A stretch of 64,000 bases of DNA, from NCBI RefSeq assembly GCF_000332075.2, contig NZ_ALVU02000001.1:1-64000 (forward strand), in the 5' to 3' direction. The stretch comes from Synechocystis sp. PCC 7509 (GTDB lineage Bacteria; Cyanobacteriota; Cyanobacteriia; Cyanobacteriales; Chroococcidiopsidaceae). The notes beneath the pieces are model-generated. The model was not told the origin of the DNA and ran no database searches. It saw only the letters and a program-made list of their open reading frames with translations. The position numbers were made by a program, and so were the translations under genes. Positions 37,473 through 47,033 of this stretch are shown here, in pieces (positions within the stretch are counted from its first letter, which is position 1; the number at the start of each line of letters is the position of its first letter).

Positions 37473-37844
37473 TTATTCAGTCAGAAGTTGGGCATTTTCA
37501 ATCTGACAATGGGCGGCGGCAAAGCTTAGACGCTCGATTACTTGGGGGGCGGTGATTAAACGCTTTAATACTACCGATGCGATCGCATTGGCAGCCGGAT
37601 ACTCTGATTTTACTTCTATAGTTAAAATTGCTGTTTCGACTCGATAGAGCCATAGTGTCTCGTTTTGAGTCTCCAATTGCAAGTTTAGGCGCTCAATCTC
37701 TGGTTTGCGTCGCCAAGCTGCTTCATTCCACAATCCATCGCTTGCCCATACTCTGCCGATTGTCCAGCCATCGGTGAGAAAAAAATATTTCACTCTTGCT
37801 TGAACTAATAATTGGTTGCTGTTTACGATAGCAAACAGATACAT
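37473..37844 (-). CDS. conserved cyanobacterial hypothetical protein
   Basis: 123 residues, no signal peptide or membrane segment. The centre (FFLTDGWTIGRVW, GLWNEAAWRRKPEIERLN, ETLWLYRVETAIL) looks conserved from memory of cyanobacterial proteins, but I know no function. It may be a small all-beta fold followed by helices. It lies upstream of psbB on the same strand, 221 bp away, and divergent from the cupin relic by 17 bp. Confidence 0.65.
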   Translation of the reverse strand: MYLFAIVNSNQLLVQARVKYFFLTDGWTIGRVWASDGLWNEAAWRRKPEIERLNLQLETQNETLWLYRVETAILTIEVKSEYPAANAIASVVLKRLITAPQVIERLSFAAAHCQIENAQLLTE

Positions 37845-37861
37845 TTTTAACCAACTGCAAA

Positions 37862-38228
37862 ATGAAAATTAATTTAGAAAATGTAACTATTAGTTACATT
37901 TCTAATTATCCCGAACAATTTAAACCCGTAGTCGCCGGACGAGTTAAAAAGCGGAAAAAATGCGGGAGGCAGAGCCACACCGCATTATTTTTCAAGAAAG
38001 CGTTTGGGTAATGCGGCGCTATTGCAAAATTTTGGGGTAAATTTAGTAGAGCTTGCCCCTGGAAGTGCTTCGGCGTTGAGACATTGGCACGATAGACAAG
38101 GATGAATTTATCTATGTTTTGTCTGGGGAAATTACGCTGGTAACGGATAGGGGAGAAGAAATTTTAACGGTAGGAGATTGTGCAGGTTTCCCGGCAGGAG
38201 TTGCGGATGGACATTGTTTGAATTTAAT
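37862..38228 (+). pseudogene. second cupin copy, inactivated
   Basis: The 5' end is complete (ATG at 37862, MKINLENVTISYISNY, then EQFKPVVAGRVKKR), which shows what the copy at 25035 has lost. The 49-bp hairpin insertion then shifts the frame and a stop follows (AFG*). A further one-base insertion (GACAAGGATGAAT against GACAAGATGAAT in the other copy) and loss of everything after GGACATTGTTTG finish the gene. It ends just before the start of the amine oxidase gene. Confidence 0.88.
37954..38002. repeat. 49-bp hairpin insertion in cupin copy B
   Basis: Same position, flanks and length as 25399-25447 when read along the gene. Between the 7-bp arms this copy reads GAGGCAGAGCCACA, while copy A reads TGTGGCTCTGCCTC, its exact reverse complement. 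Confidence 0.88.
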
Positions 38229-38234
38229 TAACCT

Positions 38235-39815
38235 ATGGACAAAAGTAAATTAATTAGTTCGCTACGAAAAGCTTACAATATTGCTCATTTTTCAATTAAA
38301 AGCGGTATTCCTACCGATGAAATAATTGATACTTTGGCAACTAAAACTACTCGCCGCCGTTTTGTGTATGGAGGATTAGCCGTAGCTAGTGCGGTGAGTA
38401 CAGCTAGTTTTAACTATAGACTTAATGCGAAGTCCATAAATACCTCTAAAATGTTAATAGTCGGTGGGGGAATTGCAGGTTTAACGGCGGGTTATCGCCT
38501 CCAGCAAGCAGGAGTACCCGTAGATATTATTGAAGCAACCAATCGCTTAGGGGGACGGATTAGAACGACGTTTAAGGCGCTAGGTACATCTATTCCGGCG
38601 GAAATGGGAGGAGAATTTATCGATAGCGGTCATGAAAACTTGTTAGGTTTAGCTAAAGAATTAGGCTTAAAAGTTGTAGACTTGCAAACTAGCGATAAAG
38701 GGTTAGAAACGGAGGTATGGTATTTTGAGAATCGGAAAATTACTCAAAAGGAAATTATTGATTGGTTTGTACCTTTAGCGCAAAAAATTGACCAAGATTT
38801 AGCAGCTATAGGAGAGGGAGATATTAATTACCGTGTCGCTAGTCCAAAGGCTAGAAAGTTTGACCGTTTGTCTATTACGGAGTATTTAGAAACGGCAGCT
38901 ATTGAGCCAATTTTAAAACAAATGTTGGCGCTTGCTTATACTACAGAATACGGTAGAGAAGCGTCGGAACAGTCTTGCTTAAATTTGCTATTTTTAATTG
39001 GTACAGACACCGATAAGTTTCAGCTTTACGGCGAAAGTGACGAACGCTATCAAATTGCTGGCGGTAACGAGCAAATAATCCAACGATTGGTTAAATTATT
39101 AACTAATTCTATTCAAACTCAGACGGTGCTTGAGTCTATTAGCACTTTATCTGATGGACGTTATCAAGTTAGTTTGCGTAATGGGTTAAAAACCTTTAGT
39201 CGCACTTATGAGCGAATTTTGCTTACTTTACCATTTACGGCTTTGCGTCAAGTTGCTACAAGTAAAGTTACTTTACCACCAATTAAACGCAAAGTAATCG
39301 CGCAATTGGGTTATGGCAAAAATGCAAAGCTAATTACTAGCTATAGTCAGCGTTTATGGCGGGACAAATATCAATCAAGCGCGGCTATTTTTACCGATTT
39401 AGAGTTTCAAAGTACCTGGGAATCTAGCCGCTATGTTACAGGTTCTCAAGGATTAATTACTAACTTTACTGGTGGTAAATATAGCGCGTCATTAAATACA
39501 ATATCGCCGGAAAGTCAAGCCCAAAAATTAGTAAATCAATTAGATAAAGTATTTCCCGCAATTAGCGATGTTCGCCAAGCTAGTCAAGCCATCCGCGCTT
39601 ATTGGTTGGGAGAACGTTATTTTCAGGGTTCTTATTCGTGTTATTTAGTGGGGCAATGGACAAGTATCGCCGGAGCAGAAAAAGAGCGGGTAGGTAATAT
39701 ATTTTTTGCTGGCGAACATTGTTCTGGGGAGACGCAAGGCTATATGGAAGGCGGTTGTGCGAGTGGAGAAGAAGCGGCGAAGGAGATATTGCTTGATTTG
39801 GGTTTGAAAGTTTGA
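38235..39815 (+). CDS. flavin amine oxidase, Tat-type N-terminus
   Basis: 526 residues. TRRRFVYGGLAVASAVSTA at about 38-56 looks like a twin-arginine signal, set unusually far from the start. The FAD-binding motif is MLIVGGGIAGLTAGYRL, followed by RLGGRI; the C-terminal FAD contact is FFAGEHCSGETQGYMEGG. This fits the monoamine/L-amino-acid oxidase family, which deaminates amines to aldehydes or keto acids with H2O2. Substrate unknown. ATG start 6 bp after the cupin relic; the relic may have been a partner gene once. Confidence 0.88.
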   Translation: MDKSKLISSLRKAYNIAHFSIKSGIPTDEIIDTLATKTTRRRFVYGGLAVASAVSTASFNYRLNAKSINTSKMLIVGGGIAGLTAGYRLQQAGVPVDIIEATNRLGGRIRTTFKALGTSIPAEMGGEFIDSGHENLLGLAKELGLKVVDLQTSDKGLETEVWYFENRKITQKEIIDWFVPLAQKIDQDLAAIGEGDINYRVASPKARKFDRLSITEYLETAAIEPILKQMLALAYTTEYGREASEQSCLNLLFLIGTDTDKFQLYGESDERYQIAGGNEQIIQRLVKLLTNSIQTQTVLESISTLSDGRYQVSLRNGLKTFSRTYERILLTLPFTALRQVATSKVTLPPIKRKVIAQLGYGKNAKLITSYSQRLWRDKYQSSAAIFTDLEFQSTWESSRYVTGSQGLITNFTGGKYSASLNTISPESQAQKLVNQLDKVFPAISDVRQASQAIRAYWLGERYFQGSYSCYLVGQWTSIAGAEKERVGNIFFAGEHCSGETQGYMEGGCASGEEAAKEILLDLGLKV

Positions 39816-39828
39816 TATGGGGTTGAAG

Positions 39829-39857
39829 GTAGAGACGTTGCAATGCAACGTCTCTAC
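39829..39857. repeat. 29-bp perfect palindrome plus direct repeats
   Basis: GTAGAGACGTTGCA followed by its mirror TGCAACGTCTCTAC, overlapping at the centre. A type common in filamentous cyanobacterial genomes as a dispersed repeat. CGTCTCTACAAAATCTAA then occurs twice (39849-39866 and 39871-39888), partly inside the ilvD end. It may terminate the converging amine oxidase and ilvD genes. Confidence 0.8.
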
Positions 39858-39884
39858 AAAATCTAATAAACGTCTCTACAAAAT

Positions 39885-41570
39885 CTAACCGAAGTTTAAG
39901 TCTGTTACTGCGCCAAAACTACTAGAAGATACCAGACGAGCATATTTTGCTAATATTCCGGTAGTATAGCGGGGTTTGGGTGGTAGCCACTGGGCGCGAC
40001 GAATTGCTAATTCTTCCTCTGATACGTGCAGATTTAACGCACGAGCAGGAGCGTCAATAGTAATTGTGTCATTTTCCCGGACAAGGGCGATCGCACCGCC
40101 AACAAAAGCCTCTGGTGCGACGTGACCGACAACCATACCGTACGTACCGCCAGAAAAGCGCCCGTCGGTAATTAACCCAACAGAATCGCCCAAACCAGCG
40201 CCAATAATTGCCGAAGTTGGGGCTAACATTTCCCGCATTCCGGGTCCACCTTTTGGGCCTTCGTAACGAATTACAATTACATCTCCAGCGACAATTTGTC
40301 CTGTCAAAATTGCTTTTAAGCAGGCTTCTTCAGAATCAAACACGCGGGCGCGACCAGTAATAATAGGCTTTTTGACTCCGGTAATCTTGGCAACTGCCCC
40401 CTCGGTGGCTAAATTGCCCCGGAGAATGGCTAAATGACCTTCGGCGTACATAGGATTATCCCAAGGACGAATGACATCTTGGTCAAGGCGGGGCGTTTCG
40501 GGAATATCTGCTAATACTTCAGCTACGGTTTGTCCGGTTATGGTTAACGCATCTCCATGTAATAAATTGTGCGCCAACAGCATTTTCATAACTTGAGGAA
40601 TACCGCCAGCTTTGTGTAAGTCGGTAGCAACGTATTTACCACTGGGTTTGAGGTCGCAAATTACCGGGACACGGGCGCGGATAGTTTCAAAATCATCTAA
40701 ACATAACTCTACTCCGGCAGAATAGGCGATCGCCATCATGTGTAAAACGGCATTTGTCGAACCACCTACCGCCATAATTACGGAAATAGCGTTTTCAAAA
40801 GCTTTACGAGTAAGAATTTGCCGGGGTAATAATTGCTTACGAATCGCATCAACTAAGACAAAAGCTGACTTTTCGGCACTATTGGCTTTTTCCTCATCTT
40901 CGGCTGCCATTGTAGAGGAATAAGGTAAACTCAACCCCATTGCTTCAATGGCGCTGGACATGGTATTAGCCGTAAACATTCCACCACAAGAACCCGCCCC
41001 AGGGCAGGCGTTGCGCTCAATTTCCAGTAATTCCTCTTTGTCAATTTTCCCGGCGCTGTACTGTCCTACAGCCTCAAAAGAACTAACAACCGTTAAATCT
41101 CGTCCGTTGTAATGACCGGGTTTAATTGTGCCACCATAAACAAAAATAGCGGGAATATTCATGCGCGCGATCGCAATCATCGCCCCTGGCATATTTTTAT
41201 CGCAACCACCAATAGCTAGTACCCCATCCATACTTTGCCCGGTGCAAGCAGTTTCAATGGAGTCAGCAATAACTTCCCGCGATACGAGAGAATATTTCAT
41301 TCCCTCAGTTCCCATTGAGATCCCGTCGCTAATCGTAATTGTGCCAAACATTTGCGGCATGGCGGCAGCATTACGCAGGGCGGCTTCGGCTCTTAAAGCC
41401 AACTTATTTATGCCCATATTGCAGGGTGTGATGGTGCTGTAGCCGTTAGCTAGTCCCACAATTGGTTTAGTAAAATCTTCGTCAGTAAAGCCTAAAGCGC
41501 GTAACATAGCACGGTTAGGCGATCGCGCTGTGCCTTGAGTTATAGCTTGGCTTTTAAGATTATCCGGCAT
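39885..41570 (-). CDS. ilvD: dihydroxy-acid dehydratase
   Basis: 561 residues. It makes 2-keto acids in valine, leucine and isoleucine synthesis and uses an iron-sulfur cluster. Cluster cysteines are seen in [10 protein letters not shown] and [19 protein letters not shown]; metal and substrate residues in [19 protein letters not shown]. Full family length. It is divergent from an unknown membrane-protein gene; avtA, which acts on the product of this enzyme in the valine branch, lies 0.9 kb away. Confidence 0.97.
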   Translation of the reverse strand: MPDNLKSQAITQGTARSPNRAMLRALGFTDEDFTKPIVGLANGYSTITPCNMGINKLALRAEAALRNAAAMPQMFGTITISDGISMGTEGMKYSLVSREVIADSIETACTGQSMDGVLAIGGCDKNMPGAMIAIARMNIPAIFVYGGTIKPGHYNGRDLTVVSSFEAVGQYSAGKIDKEELLEIERNACPGAGSCGGMFTANTMSSAIEAMGLSLPYSSTMAAEDEEKANSAEKSAFVLVDAIRKQLLPRQILTRKAFENAISVIMAVGGSTNAVLHMMAIAYSAGVELCLDDFETIRARVPVICDLKPSGKYVATDLHKAGGIPQVMKMLLAHNLLHGDALTITGQTVAEVLADIPETPRLDQDVIRPWDNPMYAEGHLAILRGNLATEGAVAKITGVKKPIITGRARVFDSEEACLKAILTGQIVAGDVIVIRYEGPKGGPGMREMLAPTSAIIGAGLGDSVGLITDGRFSGGTYGMVVGHVAPEAFVGGAIALVRENDTITIDAPARALNLHVSEEELAIRRAQWLPPKPRYTTGILAKYARLVSSSSFGAVTDLNFG

Positions 41571-41682
41571 ATTTTTTTTAATTATTTGTCTCTCTAGGGT
41601 AGTTTATTATATTTATTTCTCAGTTTGGCTCGTTAAATAAATTAAAACTGATTGCCTTGGGTGTGAAGCACCGGAGATATTT

Positions 41683-42309
41683 ATGTCAAACATAGCGATC
41701 GCATGGAAGTTTTGGATATTGTGGGTGCTAGTTTGTATCGGGGGCGGAATTGGGTGCTTTATTTTAGGCTTTCTGATATTTACTACCCGCAATCAAAACA
41801 GTTTAGGTGCGTTTGTCGGCTTAAGTATGATTGGAATACTTTGGGCAACTCCGCAATATCTTTTGCTAAAAAACTATACTCCGAAAATTAATGGTATTTG
41901 GGTTTTAGTAAGTGTTGCTGGCACAATTGCTAGTTCAGTTATTGCAGGATACATACTTAAAGTTTTAGACAGAAATCTAGGTTGGGCGGTAATTGGTGCT
42001 GTGGCGGCTATATTTCCCTACCTTGTTTTAAGACCGCATTTTTTACGAGCCAGTAGTTGGATACTAGCAAATGGTGTAGGGCTATTTATAAGCATAGTTA
42101 CAGGAGAGGTTGTATTTAGAGTTGTATCCAAAGCCATCGAACAACCTCCGACTGGAGACGCTGGAGATAGTGGACTTAGCGCTCTAGCTGAAGCAACATC
42201 AGTCCTTTTTTACAGTTCCCTTGTAACCGGAGTTGTGAGTTTAGGTACTTATGGAGCAATTACAGGCGGAACTTTAGTTTGGCTGTTACGCCACCCACGC
42301 CGAAAATAA
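41683..42309 (+). CDS. multi-span membrane protein of unknown function
   Basis: 208 residues with five or six hydrophobic spans (for example WILWVLVCIGGGIGCFILGF and GIWVLVSVAGTIASSVIAGY). A soluble stretch at about 150-168 (IEQPPTGDAGDSGLS) separates the last spans. GGAG six bases before the ATG supports the start. No family recognised. It resembles many lineage-specific cyanobacterial membrane proteins. Confidence 0.75.
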   Translation: MSNIAIAWKFWILWVLVCIGGGIGCFILGFLIFTTRNQNSLGAFVGLSMIGILWATPQYLLLKNYTPKINGIWVLVSVAGTIASSVIAGYILKVLDRNLGWAVIGAVAAIFPYLVLRPHFLRASSWILANGVGLFISIVTGEVVFRVVSKAIEQPPTGDAGDSGLSALAEATSVLFYSSLVTGVVSLGTYGAITGGTLVWLLRHPRRK

Positions 42310-42439
42310 CTAGCATTTAAGTAACTAAATGAAGATAACTGTTTAAAATTGTTATACCAAGTACATTTGTCTGTGGTTAAAATCAAAACTTACTACTAGA
42401 CAGCCGCGATTTATCAAAACTAATCCTAATTTACTTATT

Positions 42440-43726
42440 ATGAAACTTGCCCTTACTAAAATTGGTACTCAAATGTCAACTCTGACTGGTGTTAGGGCAA
42501 TTATGAAAGACATTATAGAAACACTACAAGCAAGTAATGGGCAAGAATTTATTAATTTGAGTGCGGGAAATCCGCTAATTTTGCCCCAAGTAGAGCAACT
42601 TTGGCGCGATTGTACCGCCGAATTATTAGCTAGTTCCGAGTATGGCGAAGTTGTTTGTCGTTATGGTTCAAGCCAAGGTTACGGAGCTTTAATTGATGCG
42701 ATCGCCAATGACTTCAATCGCCGCTACAATCTCAACTTAAGCAGTCGCAATATTTTAATTACTCCCGGTAGTCAATCATTGTATTTCTATGCGGCTAATG
42801 TCTTTGGTGGCTATACGTCAAGCGGCGCTCTTAAGCAAATTGTTTTTCCCTTAAGTCCTGACTATACAGGCTACGGCGGCGTTAGTTTAACTTCTGAAGC
42901 TCTCAAAGCTTACAAGCCAAGGCTCGATATTGATGAAGCAAATCACAAGTTTAAGTACCGTCCTGATTTTAGTCAGTTAGAAATTAATGAAAGTACAGGT
43001 TGTGTGATTTTCTCACGTCCTTGCAATCCTACAGGTAATGTGATGACGGATGAGGAAGTGAAAAAAATTGCTCACTTAGCCGCACCTTACGACGTTCCGG
43101 TTTTAATTGATTCTGCTTACGGGCCACCTTTTCCGGCGTTGAACTTTACCGAATTTACTCCTATATTTGGCGATAATATTGTCCATTGCATGAGCTTATC
43201 TAAAGCTGGATTACCGGGAGAAAGAATTGGAGTTGCGATCGCCGATGAGCAAATTATTCAGGTGCTAGAATCTTTCCAAACTAATATGTGCATTCACCCC
43301 TCGCGCTATGGACAAGCGATCGCCGCCCGTGCTATAGATTCGGGTAAGCTTGCAGAGATTGCCACAACTATTATTCGCCCCTTTTATCAAAATAAGTTTT
43401 TAGTTTTAGAAGAAACATTAAACCAAGCAATGCCTAAAGATTTGCCTTGGTATCTCCATCGCGGTGAAGGAGCAATTTTTGCCTGGTTGTGGTTTGAAAA
43501 TTTGCCAATTACTGATTGGGAATTTTATCAGCAACTCAAGCAAGTAGGAGTGATTGTCGTCCCTGGAAGTACGTTTTTTCCTGGTTTACAAGAGGAATGG
43601 GCGCACAAGCAGCAATGTCTGCGAATTAGCCTCACCGCCAGCGATGCAGACATCAAAACGGGAATGGAGCGTTTAGCTAAAGTTACAAGGCAAGTTTATC
43701 AAAAAGTAAGTAGTGCTGTTATTTAA
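42440..43726 (+). CDS. avtA: valine--pyruvate aminotransferase
   Basis: 428 residues, class I/II PLP aminotransferase. The PLP lysine is in SLSKAGLPGERIG; the cofactor-binding motifs are SRPCNPTGN and VLIDSAYG. The overall sequence (MSTLTGVRAIMKDI, then SAGNPLILPQVE) fits AvtA, which interconverts valine and 2-ketoisovalerate with pyruvate/alanine. It lies near ilvD, which makes 2-ketoisovalerate. rimM starts 3 bp after its stop, so the two are probably translated from one mRNA. Confidence 0.9.
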   Translation: MKLALTKIGTQMSTLTGVRAIMKDIIETLQASNGQEFINLSAGNPLILPQVEQLWRDCTAELLASSEYGEVVCRYGSSQGYGALIDAIANDFNRRYNLNLSSRNILITPGSQSLYFYAANVFGGYTSSGALKQIVFPLSPDYTGYGGVSLTSEALKAYKPRLDIDEANHKFKYRPDFSQLEINESTGCVIFSRPCNPTGNVMTDEEVKKIAHLAAPYDVPVLIDSAYGPPFPALNFTEFTPIFGDNIVHCMSLSKAGLPGERIGVAIADEQIIQVLESFQTNMCIHPSRYGQAIAARAIDSGKLAEIATTIIRPFYQNKFLVLEETLNQAMPKDLPWYLHRGEGAIFAWLWFENLPITDWEFYQQLKQVGVIVVPGSTFFPGLQEEWAHKQQCLRISLTASDADIKTGMERLAKVTRQVYQKVSSAVI

Positions 43727-43729
43727 GTT

Positions 43730-44362
43730 ATGAGCAAAAAAAATATCGATCTAACTCCCAAAACTCCTAGCTTAAAACTCGCCAATGGAAAAGCTAAAAC
43801 TTCCTACTTAAAACTTCCCGATGGCTGGCTGCAAATAGGTAAAATTGTCGCCGCTCAAGGCTTGCAAGGTGAATTAAGAGTTTATCCTGATTCAGACTTT
43901 CCCGAACGGTTTGTAATTCCCGGTACGCGCTGGTTGTTACGTTCTCAAGAGGAAGAACCGCAACCGATTGAGTTGTTGCACGGACGATATATTGAGGGAA
44001 AAGGCTTGTATGCAATTTCTCTTGCGGGAATAACCACCCGCGATCAATCGGAAGATTTGCGCGGTTGCTTGTTACTTGTCCCGGAAAGCGATCGCCCAAA
44101 ACTAGGCGAAGATGAGTATCATGTCCTTGATCTAATTGGTCTAGAGGTATTTAACCAGCTAACGCAAGTAGTTGTCGGTAAGGTGGTTGATGTGATTGCG
44201 GCGGGTAACGACTTATTGGAAGTTCAGCCCGTTGCGGAAGTAGACAAACCTCCAGCTAAAAATATTTTAATTCCGTTTGTAAAAGCGATCGCTCCGGTCG
44301 TTGATTTAGCCAATAAACGAATTGAAATTATCCCCCCATCAGGCTTGTTAGAGCTTAATTAG
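43730..44362 (+). CDS. rimM: 16S rRNA processing protein RimM
   Basis: 210 residues. It binds S19 and helps mature the 3' domain of the 30S subunit. An N-terminal Lys-rich extension of about 28 residues precedes the RimM domain (IGKIVAAQGLQGELRVYPDS); the C-terminal PRC-barrel follows (YHVLDLIGLEVF, ILIPFVKAIAPVVDL). It lacks the usual rpsP/trmD/rplS neighbours and follows avtA instead. Confidence 0.94.
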   Translation: MSKKNIDLTPKTPSLKLANGKAKTSYLKLPDGWLQIGKIVAAQGLQGELRVYPDSDFPERFVIPGTRWLLRSQEEEPQPIELLHGRYIEGKGLYAISLAGITTRDQSEDLRGCLLLVPESDRPKLGEDEYHVLDLIGLEVFNQLTQVVVGKVVDVIAAGNDLLEVQPVAEVDKPPAKNILIPFVKAIAPVVDLANKRIEIIPPSGLLELN

Positions 44363-44446
44363 AGTTTGAGTAATCAAATAGAAATAGTGCTACTCAAAAG
44401 GCAGCACCATTTCATTTATTATTTAGGCGTAAAATTCTCGCTCAAA

Positions 44447-45058
44447 TTACCACAGCGCTCTTACAGGGCGGTTGGCTGGAGTAGATTGAACTGTAGTCTG
44501 AGTAGTTTCAGTGGTTGTTGTGGGGGTTGCACTGGTTGCCTCTACTTCTGTGGAAGTCGTAGATTCAGTAGCTGAAGTTGTACCTACTTGGTTGGTTGTA
44601 GCTTCTGTACCTGTAGTTGTTCTTGCTTGAGCTAAAGTAATATTTGAAGCCATCGATTGAGCGTCTAGAGTAGCGGAAATTTGCATCCCTTCCCGCAAAT
44701 TTAGACTCTGTAAGTCTGCTCTTGACACCATCATTTGTTTGGTCATTCCGTCAGCCATTTCTAGAGTTACGGTTTCCCCTTCAATGCTTCTAATTGTTCC
44801 ACTTACAGTATTTGTAGTAGTCGGCTCTGTAGAACTTGGTACTACCTGATTTTGCATTGGTGTTGAAGCTGGTGCCGATGGATTTTCCATCTGCATTGGA
44901 GTAGTTACAGGCGGCGTATTTGTTCCACTTGGATTGATTGGATTTTGGGTTTCACCCATGCCACTTGCGGGGCTTGTTTGAGCGTTAACTGGATTGATTG
45001 ATAATGTTGATGCCAACATCAAAAGCATTGTGCCTGGCAATAATTTGATTTGTCGCAT
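44447..45058 (-). CDS. secreted Thr-rich low-complexity protein
   Basis: 203 residues. The signal peptide (1-26) ends NPVNA. Pro/Asn/Ser/Thr-rich linkers flank a small beta domain at about 85-140 (VSGTIRSIEGETVTLEMADG, then LREGMQISATLD) that looks like an OB-like fold found in cyanobacterial secreted proteins. The C-terminal 60 residues are mostly Thr, Glu, Ser and Ala. Function unknown. It converges with rimM; TTTGAGTA/TACTCAAA at 44365-44398 lies between. Confidence 0.75.
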   Translation of the reverse strand: MRQIKLLPGTMLLMLASTLSINPVNAQTSPASGMGETQNPINPSGTNTPPVTTPMQMENPSAPASTPMQNQVVPSSTEPTTTNTVSGTIRSIEGETVTLEMADGMTKQMMVSRADLQSLNLREGMQISATLDAQSMASNITLAQARTTTGTEATTNQVGTTSATESTTSTEVEATSATPTTTTETTQTTVQSTPANRPVRALW

Positions 45059-45342
45059 ACTTTTTTATCCTCTGTTTAATATGATTTGCGATCGCTGTCT
45101 CAATTAATAAATTATGGTTTATTTATTATTCGATCCAACTAGCTACCTTCATCAAGGTAGAATCGGTTAAAAAATATTAAATCTACCTATTTGTATATTT
45201 TTAAAATATAGTTCGTCTAAGATTTTATAAATCAAACTTTCATTATATAGACATAGAATTATATAGATGAAGTTAATAAACGAAGGGAGTAAAATAAGAT
45301 TTACAAGAGATTGAGAAAAGTTAAAAGTGAGGCTAAACCAAA
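45059..45342. other. AT-rich divergent promoter region
   Basis: Separates the Thr-rich protein (minus) and the L,D-transpeptidase (plus). It contains CTACCTTCATCAAGGTAG, a small 7-bp-stem hairpin near 45143-45160, and one HIP1 site near 45090. No coding signal. Confidence 0.4.
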
Positions 45343-45888
45343 GTGAAATTTGATTCATTATCTAAAAAATGTTTAATCTCGTTAGGAGTAGCAATATTAG
45401 TAATAAATATCCAGCAATCCCTGACAGCAGCACCTATTGAATCAGCTAAAAATCAGCCGATTAATTCGCTAACTGCCCCATTGCCAGCAAGGAATACACA
45501 GACAACAAATTTAGTTTTAAAGTTGAGCGATCGCCGAGTATATTTGTATCGGGGCGATAAGCTGGCAACAAGTTATCCTGTAGCGATTGGTAAAGCTGGT
45601 TGGGAAACTCCTGTAGGCAGTTATAAAGTTATGGAAATGCAACGAGATCCAGTTTGGGAGCATCCTTGGACAGGTAAATTGGTTCCCCCTGGAGCAAAAA
45701 ACCCTTTGGGCGCACGATGGATTGGTTTTTGGACAGATGGCAAAAATTTTATTGGCTTTCACGGTACTCCTCAAGAAAAACTTGTAGGACAAGCGGTGTC
45801 TCATGGCTGCGTGAGAATGCGTAATCAAGATATTTTGGCGCTTTACGCCCAAGTAGATGTGGGTACGCCTGTAACGGTCAATCCTTGA
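45343..45888 (+). CDS. L,D-transpeptidase (YkuD family)
   Basis: 181 residues. An N-terminal hydrophobic helix (10-30) serves as export signal or anchor. The YkuD domain spans about 55-181, with His140 (FHGT) and the SHGCVRM motif holding Ser153, His154, Gly155 and catalytic Cys156. It crosslinks peptidoglycan stems or attaches proteins. GTG start with GAGG nine bases upstream; no ATG alternative upstream. Confidence 0.93.
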   Translation: MKFDSLSKKCLISLGVAILVINIQQSLTAAPIESAKNQPINSLTAPLPARNTQTTNLVLKLSDRRVYLYRGDKLATSYPVAIGKAGWETPVGSYKVMEMQRDPVWEHPWTGKLVPPGAKNPLGARWIGFWTDGKNFIGFHGTPQEKLVGQAVSHGCVRMRNQDILALYAQVDVGTPVTVNP

Positions 45889-45996
45889 ATAAGTAACACA
45901 TATGCTAATTAGAGCATCTAGCTATTTCTGGTAATGTATGATAACTAAAGTCTAAAATGGCTGGAAATGCAAAGGCGGTTTTAGCGTGAGAAACGC

Positions 45997-47028
45997 ATGA
46001 ATCAACAACAACTGAACAATGCTTTTACTCTGTTTTTAAGTTTGCTTGTAGAAGCAATGCCTTTCTTGCTGGTGGGGGTTTTATTCTCCGGCTTGCTACT
46101 GCTATTTATTGACGAACGCCAGTTAGTGGCAAAAATGCCCAAAAATCCCTTATTGGGGGCAATAACAGGCAGTTTAATCGGGTTTTTGTTTCCAGTCTGC
46201 GAATGCGGTAACGTACCTGTAGCCCGAAGGTTGTTATTGCAAGGAGTCCCCGCACCAGTAGCAGTAGGGTTTTTACTCGCCGCACCAACTATCAACCCAA
46301 TTGTAATTTGGGCAACTTGGACAGCCTTTCGAGATCAGCCCGAAATTGTCGTACTGCGCGTGGTATTTTCTTTAGCGATCGCCATTATTATCGGTTGGGT
46401 ATTTAGCGCCGAGGCTGATTTGGGGGCAATTTTACAACCAGAACTCGCGAGTAATTGGCAAGCTACCCAATTAACGCCGTCTGTAGGAGAAGTTGAAGAA
46501 TTTAATTCACCCTTACTACAATCGGGCACTTATTTATTAGCAGGGGCAGAGCAACCAATTAGAATGGATGCAACAGTAATGCAAGCACAACTTGCGGCTA
46601 CTTCCTCCACAAAACCCCTAGTCTATAAACTGCGGTTATTTTTAGATAATACCGTCCAAGAATTGCGAGAATTGGGAGCAGTGTTAGTAATTGGGAGTGC
46701 GATCGCGGCGATCGTTCAAGTATCTGTTCCTCGCGAAGCCATCCTAGCTTTAGGTAGTAGTCCGATTACATCCATTCTTGCCATGATGTTACTAGCGGCG
46801 GTAGTATCTATTTGCTCTACGGTAGACTCATTTTTTGCCCTTTCTTTTGCCTCTGTATTTACCAGTGGCTCTTTGTTAGCCTTTTTGGTCTTTGGGCCAA
46901 TGATTGACATCAAAGGTGTGGGTCTAATGCTATCAATATTTAAACCTAGAGCAGTGTTTTATTTATTTGCTTTAGCCGCGCAATTAACATTTTTGTTTAC
47001 CTTACTTGTCAATTTGTATATTGTGTAG
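45997..47028 (+). CDS. ArsP/DUF318-type permease
   Basis: 343 residues with about eight hydrophobic spans. FLFPVCECGNVPVARRLL with its Cys pair, and LAAPTINPIVIWATW, are typical of the PF03773 permease family. A hydrophilic stretch at about 145-210 splits the two halves. Family members export organoarsenicals or unknown solutes. It pairs with the DUF1980 gene 5 bp downstream, a regular two-gene arrangement. Confidence 0.9.
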   Translation: MNQQQLNNAFTLFLSLLVEAMPFLLVGVLFSGLLLLFIDERQLVAKMPKNPLLGAITGSLIGFLFPVCECGNVPVARRLLLQGVPAPVAVGFLLAAPTINPIVIWATWTAFRDQPEIVVLRVVFSLAIAIIIGWVFSAEADLGAILQPELASNWQATQLTPSVGEVEEFNSPLLQSGTYLLAGAEQPIRMDATVMQAQLAATSSTKPLVYKLRLFLDNTVQELRELGAVLVIGSAIAAIVQVSVPREAILALGSSPITSILAMMLLAAVVSICSTVDSFFALSFASVFTSGSLLAFLVFGPMIDIKGVGLMLSIFKPRAVFYLFALAAQLTFLFTLLVNLYIV

Positions 47029-47033
47029 CCGTA

